Source: Stomorhina lunata
Taxonomy: Eukaryota > Arthropoda > Insecta > Diptera > Rhiniidae
Direction of reading: 5' to 3'
DNA: 64,000 bases
Assembly (NCBI GenBank): GCA_933228675.1
Contig: OW121743.1
Span: forward strand, 86,514,319 to 86,578,318
In this document: one piece after another, positions 61,335 through 64,000 of the stretch
Layout of the letters: every line of letters begins with the position of its first letter
Numbering within the stretch: the stretch's first letter is position 1
Translations under genes and position numbers: made by a program
The notes under the pieces: model-generated
Told to the model about the DNA's origin: nothing
What the model saw: only the letters and a program-made list of their open reading frames with translations
Database searches by the model: none

Positions 61335-63600
61335 ATTTTTTAATTTTTTAAAAAATTCTTATTTTAATAGGAAATTTTTCAATTTTTTTCTTATTTTTAA
61401 TGAAAATTTTTCAAAAATTTCTTATTTGTACAGGAAATTTTTCAAAAATTTCTTAATTTTATATAAAATTGTTCAAAAATTTCTTATTTTTATAGGAAAT
61501 TGAACAAAAATTTCTTATTTTTTACAGGAAATTTAAAAAAAATTTTTATTTTTATAGAATATTTTTCAAAAATTTCTTTTTTTTACAGGAAATTTTTCTT
61601 TTATTATTTATAAAGACAATTTTTCAAAAAATTCTTATCTTTATAGAAAATTTTTCAAAAATTTTTAAAATATTTCTTGTTTTTGTGGGAAATTTTTCAA
61701 AAGATTCTTAAATTTATTGGAAATTTTTAAAAAATTTATTATATTTATAGGAAATTTATCAACAACTTCATTTTTTATGGGATATTTTTTTATTTTAAAT
61801 TTCTTATTTTTTTAGGAAATTTTTCAAAAAGTTCTTATTTTTGTAGAAAATTTGTAAAAAATTTGTATTTTTAATGGAAATTTTCAAAAACTTCTTATTT
61901 TTACAACAAAGTTTTCAAACATTTCTTATTTTTAAAGGAAATTTTTAAAAATTTTCTTGTTTTGATATCAAATTTTTCGACAATTTCTTATCTTTTAAGG
62001 AAATCTTTTCAAAAATCTCTTTTTTATTTAAAATAAATTTGTTAAAAATTTTTTATTTGTAAAGGAAATTTTTCAAAATATTGTTATTTTTACAGGAAAT
62101 TTTTTAAAAATTTCATATTTTTAAAGAAATTTTTTGAAAAATTTAAATTTTTTATAGGAATTTTTTGGTAATTTTATAAGAAATTTTTCAGAAACTTCTT
62201 TTTGGTATAGAAAATTCGTTAAAAATTTCTTATTTTTATTGGAAGTTTTTAATTTAATTTCTTTTTATAAGAAATTTTTTTAAATTTATTTTTATTGTTA
62301 TTAGAAATTGTTCACATTTTTTATTTTTATAAAACAATTCGTATTTTTAAACCAAATTTTTAAAAAATTTCCTATTTTTATAGGATATTTAAAAAAAGGT
62401 TATATTTTTTATGAGAAATTTTTAAAAAATTTCACTTTTTTATAGATTTTTTTTTAATTTCTTATTTTTATAGGAGCTTTTTTAAAAATTTCCTATTTTA
62501 TAGGATTTTTTTTATTGTTTAAAAAAAATTTTCAAAAAATTGTTATTCTTATAGGAAATTTTTCACAACTTTTTATTTTTTATGAATTTTTTTAAAAAAA
62601 TCTTAATTTTATAGGAATTTTTTTAAAAAATTTTCTATTTTTATAGGAAATTTTTGAAAAATTTCCTATTTTTATAGGAAATTTTCCAAAAATTTCCTAC
62701 TTTTATAGGAAATTTTCCAAAAATTTCCTACTTTTATAGGAAATTTTCCAAAAACTTCCTATTTTTATAGGAAATTTTTTAAAAATTTCCTATTTTAGAA
62801 AATTTTTCAAAAATTTCCTATTTTAGAAAATTTTTCTAAAATTTCCTATTTTAGAAAATTTTTCAAAAATTTCCTATTTTTTTATGAAATTTTTTCAAAA
62901 ATTTCCTCTTTTTATAGGGAATTTTTCAATAATTTCCTATTTTTAAAGGGAAATTTTTCAAAAATTTCCTATTTTTATAGGAAATTTTTCAAAAATTTCC
63001 TATTGTTTAGGAAATTTTTCAAAAATTTCCTATTGTTTAGGAAATTTTTCAAAAATTTCCAATTGTTTAGGAAATTTTTCAAAAATTTCCTATTTTTATA
63101 GGAATTTTCAAAAAGTTCCTATTTTTATAAGAAATTTTCAAAAATTTCTTATTTTTATAGGAAATTTTTCAAAAATTTCTTATTTTTTTTATTAAATTTT
63201 TAACAATTCCTTGTATTTATAGAAATTTTTTAAACATTTCTTATTTTAATAGGAAATTTTACAAAAATTTCTTATTTTTATAGGAAATTTTTAAAAAATT
63301 TATTATTTTTATAGGAAATTTTTTTAAAGTGTCCTATTTTTATTAAAGAATTTTCAAAAATTTCTTATTTTTGTACTCAATTTTTTAAAATTTCTGATTT
63401 TTTTAGGATTTTTTTTTTAAATTTTCTTATTTTTAAAGAAAATTTTACAAAAATTCGTGTCTTGATAGAAAATTTTTTAAAAATTTCTCTTTGTTATAGA
63501 ATATTTTTCAAAAATTTCTTATTTTTATTAGAAGTTTTAAAAAAATTTCTTATGTTTTCTAAAAAATTATAATTATTTATAGAAATTTTTTTAAAAAATG
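61335..63600. repeat. 31-bp quasi-palindromic satellite, block 5
   Basis: Same family as blocks 1-4, in the central-C, TTTT-linker orientation, opposite to block 3. The left two thirds are decayed; 62630-63170 is regular. Local variant clusters show recent short-range homogenisation: TATTTTAGAAAA units at about 62790-62870 and TATTGTTTAGG units at about 63000-63075. Confidence 0.93.
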
Positions 63601-64000
63601 ATTTTTTACTTCAAATTAATGTATGAAAGTGCAACATCTTTATATAATAGGGTCTTTACTTCAGTCAACATTTTTTATAAAGAATTTTAATAAAGCATTT
63701 TGTTGGGGTGTATATATATGTAAATCGGACTGTATTAAGTTTTCTTAACTAAAATCTTATTTCAAAAAAACTGTCATTTATTTTCCTATCATATACAGCA
63801 TATGATTACAAATAATCTTCGATAGTCAAAATACCTTTATTTACAACATTTAACCCAAAAAAAGGCAATCGGCGAAATAAATGGTGTATAAAATAAATAA
63901 ATTCTCAAAGCTTTTTTCCTCATAACTTGTTTAGGCTATAAAGAAATTTTATTTTATATTCCAAAACACACGCCTAAAATAAATATACCAAAGATAAAGC
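63601..64000. other. AT-rich non-coding sequence
   Basis: No gene. The 19-mer AACACACGCCTAAAATAAA at 63965-63983 repeats 52785-52803. Confidence 0.45.

Overview
The window is a very AT-rich, gene-poor stretch of an animal genome, most likely a calyptrate fly (blow fly, flesh fly or house fly type). That reading rests on piggyBac and Tc1/mariner DNA transposons, on Helentron/DINE-like repeats of a style common in higher flies (hairpin-ended, with GACA or GTCC microsatellites and 'gggagctatggtcaaat'-type modules), on a 60-base intron, and on long simple satellites. The species cannot be named from sequence alone. No tRNA, rRNA or ordinary host gene was recognised. The only intact protein gene is a piggyBac-family transposase (33440-35245).

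Layout. 1-10.6 kb: dispersed repeats (young Helentron-like 3' end at 1-485, decayed relatives at ~630-1090 and ~5030-5275), a possible BESS-motif relic (2067-2300), two blocks of a 31-bp quasi-palindromic satellite (2890-5005, 6595-7610) and a non-autonomous TTAA element (8012-9304). 10.6-30.75 kb, copy A: 31-bp satellite, spacer, second 31-bp satellite (CTATAG type, ~7.8 kb), spacer, 11-bp satellite (~6.3 kb). 30750-30949: exactly 200 N. 30.95-49.9 kb, copy B: the same five blocks in the same order, about 1% diverged by eye in the spacers, with a piggyBac element inserted at a TTAA that is still empty in copy A (14389-14392). 49.9-64 kb: a short third 11-bp array, Helentron-like repeats, a 125-bp minisatellite, a nested TTAA/Helentron composite, a mariner relic with a recognisable transposase fragment, and another block of the first 31-bp satellite.

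Two readings of the A/B duplication must be kept open. It may be a real ~18.6-kb tandem segmental duplication. It may equally be two haplotypes of one locus placed side by side across a scaffold gap, in which case the piggyBac insertion is a heterozygous, very recent and possibly mobile copy. The exact 200-N gap, the low spacer divergence and the filled/empty site pair favour the second reading but do not prove it.

The most interesting biology: (i) an intact piggyBac with a private 18-bp perfect palindrome in three copies, near its left end, just upstream of its gene and near its right end; (ii) a second TTAA family whose ends match the classical piggyBac plan (13-bp inverted repeat, 3-bp spacer, internal motif on the left; longer spacer on the right) but with a different motif, GGGTACCTT, again in three copies; (iii) a satellite whose 31-bp monomer is a 27-bp perfect palindrome plus a 4-base linker and whose arrays flip orientation repeatedly. 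The very long open frames across the 11-bp arrays are arithmetic by-products of a stop-free 11-bp unit and are not genes.
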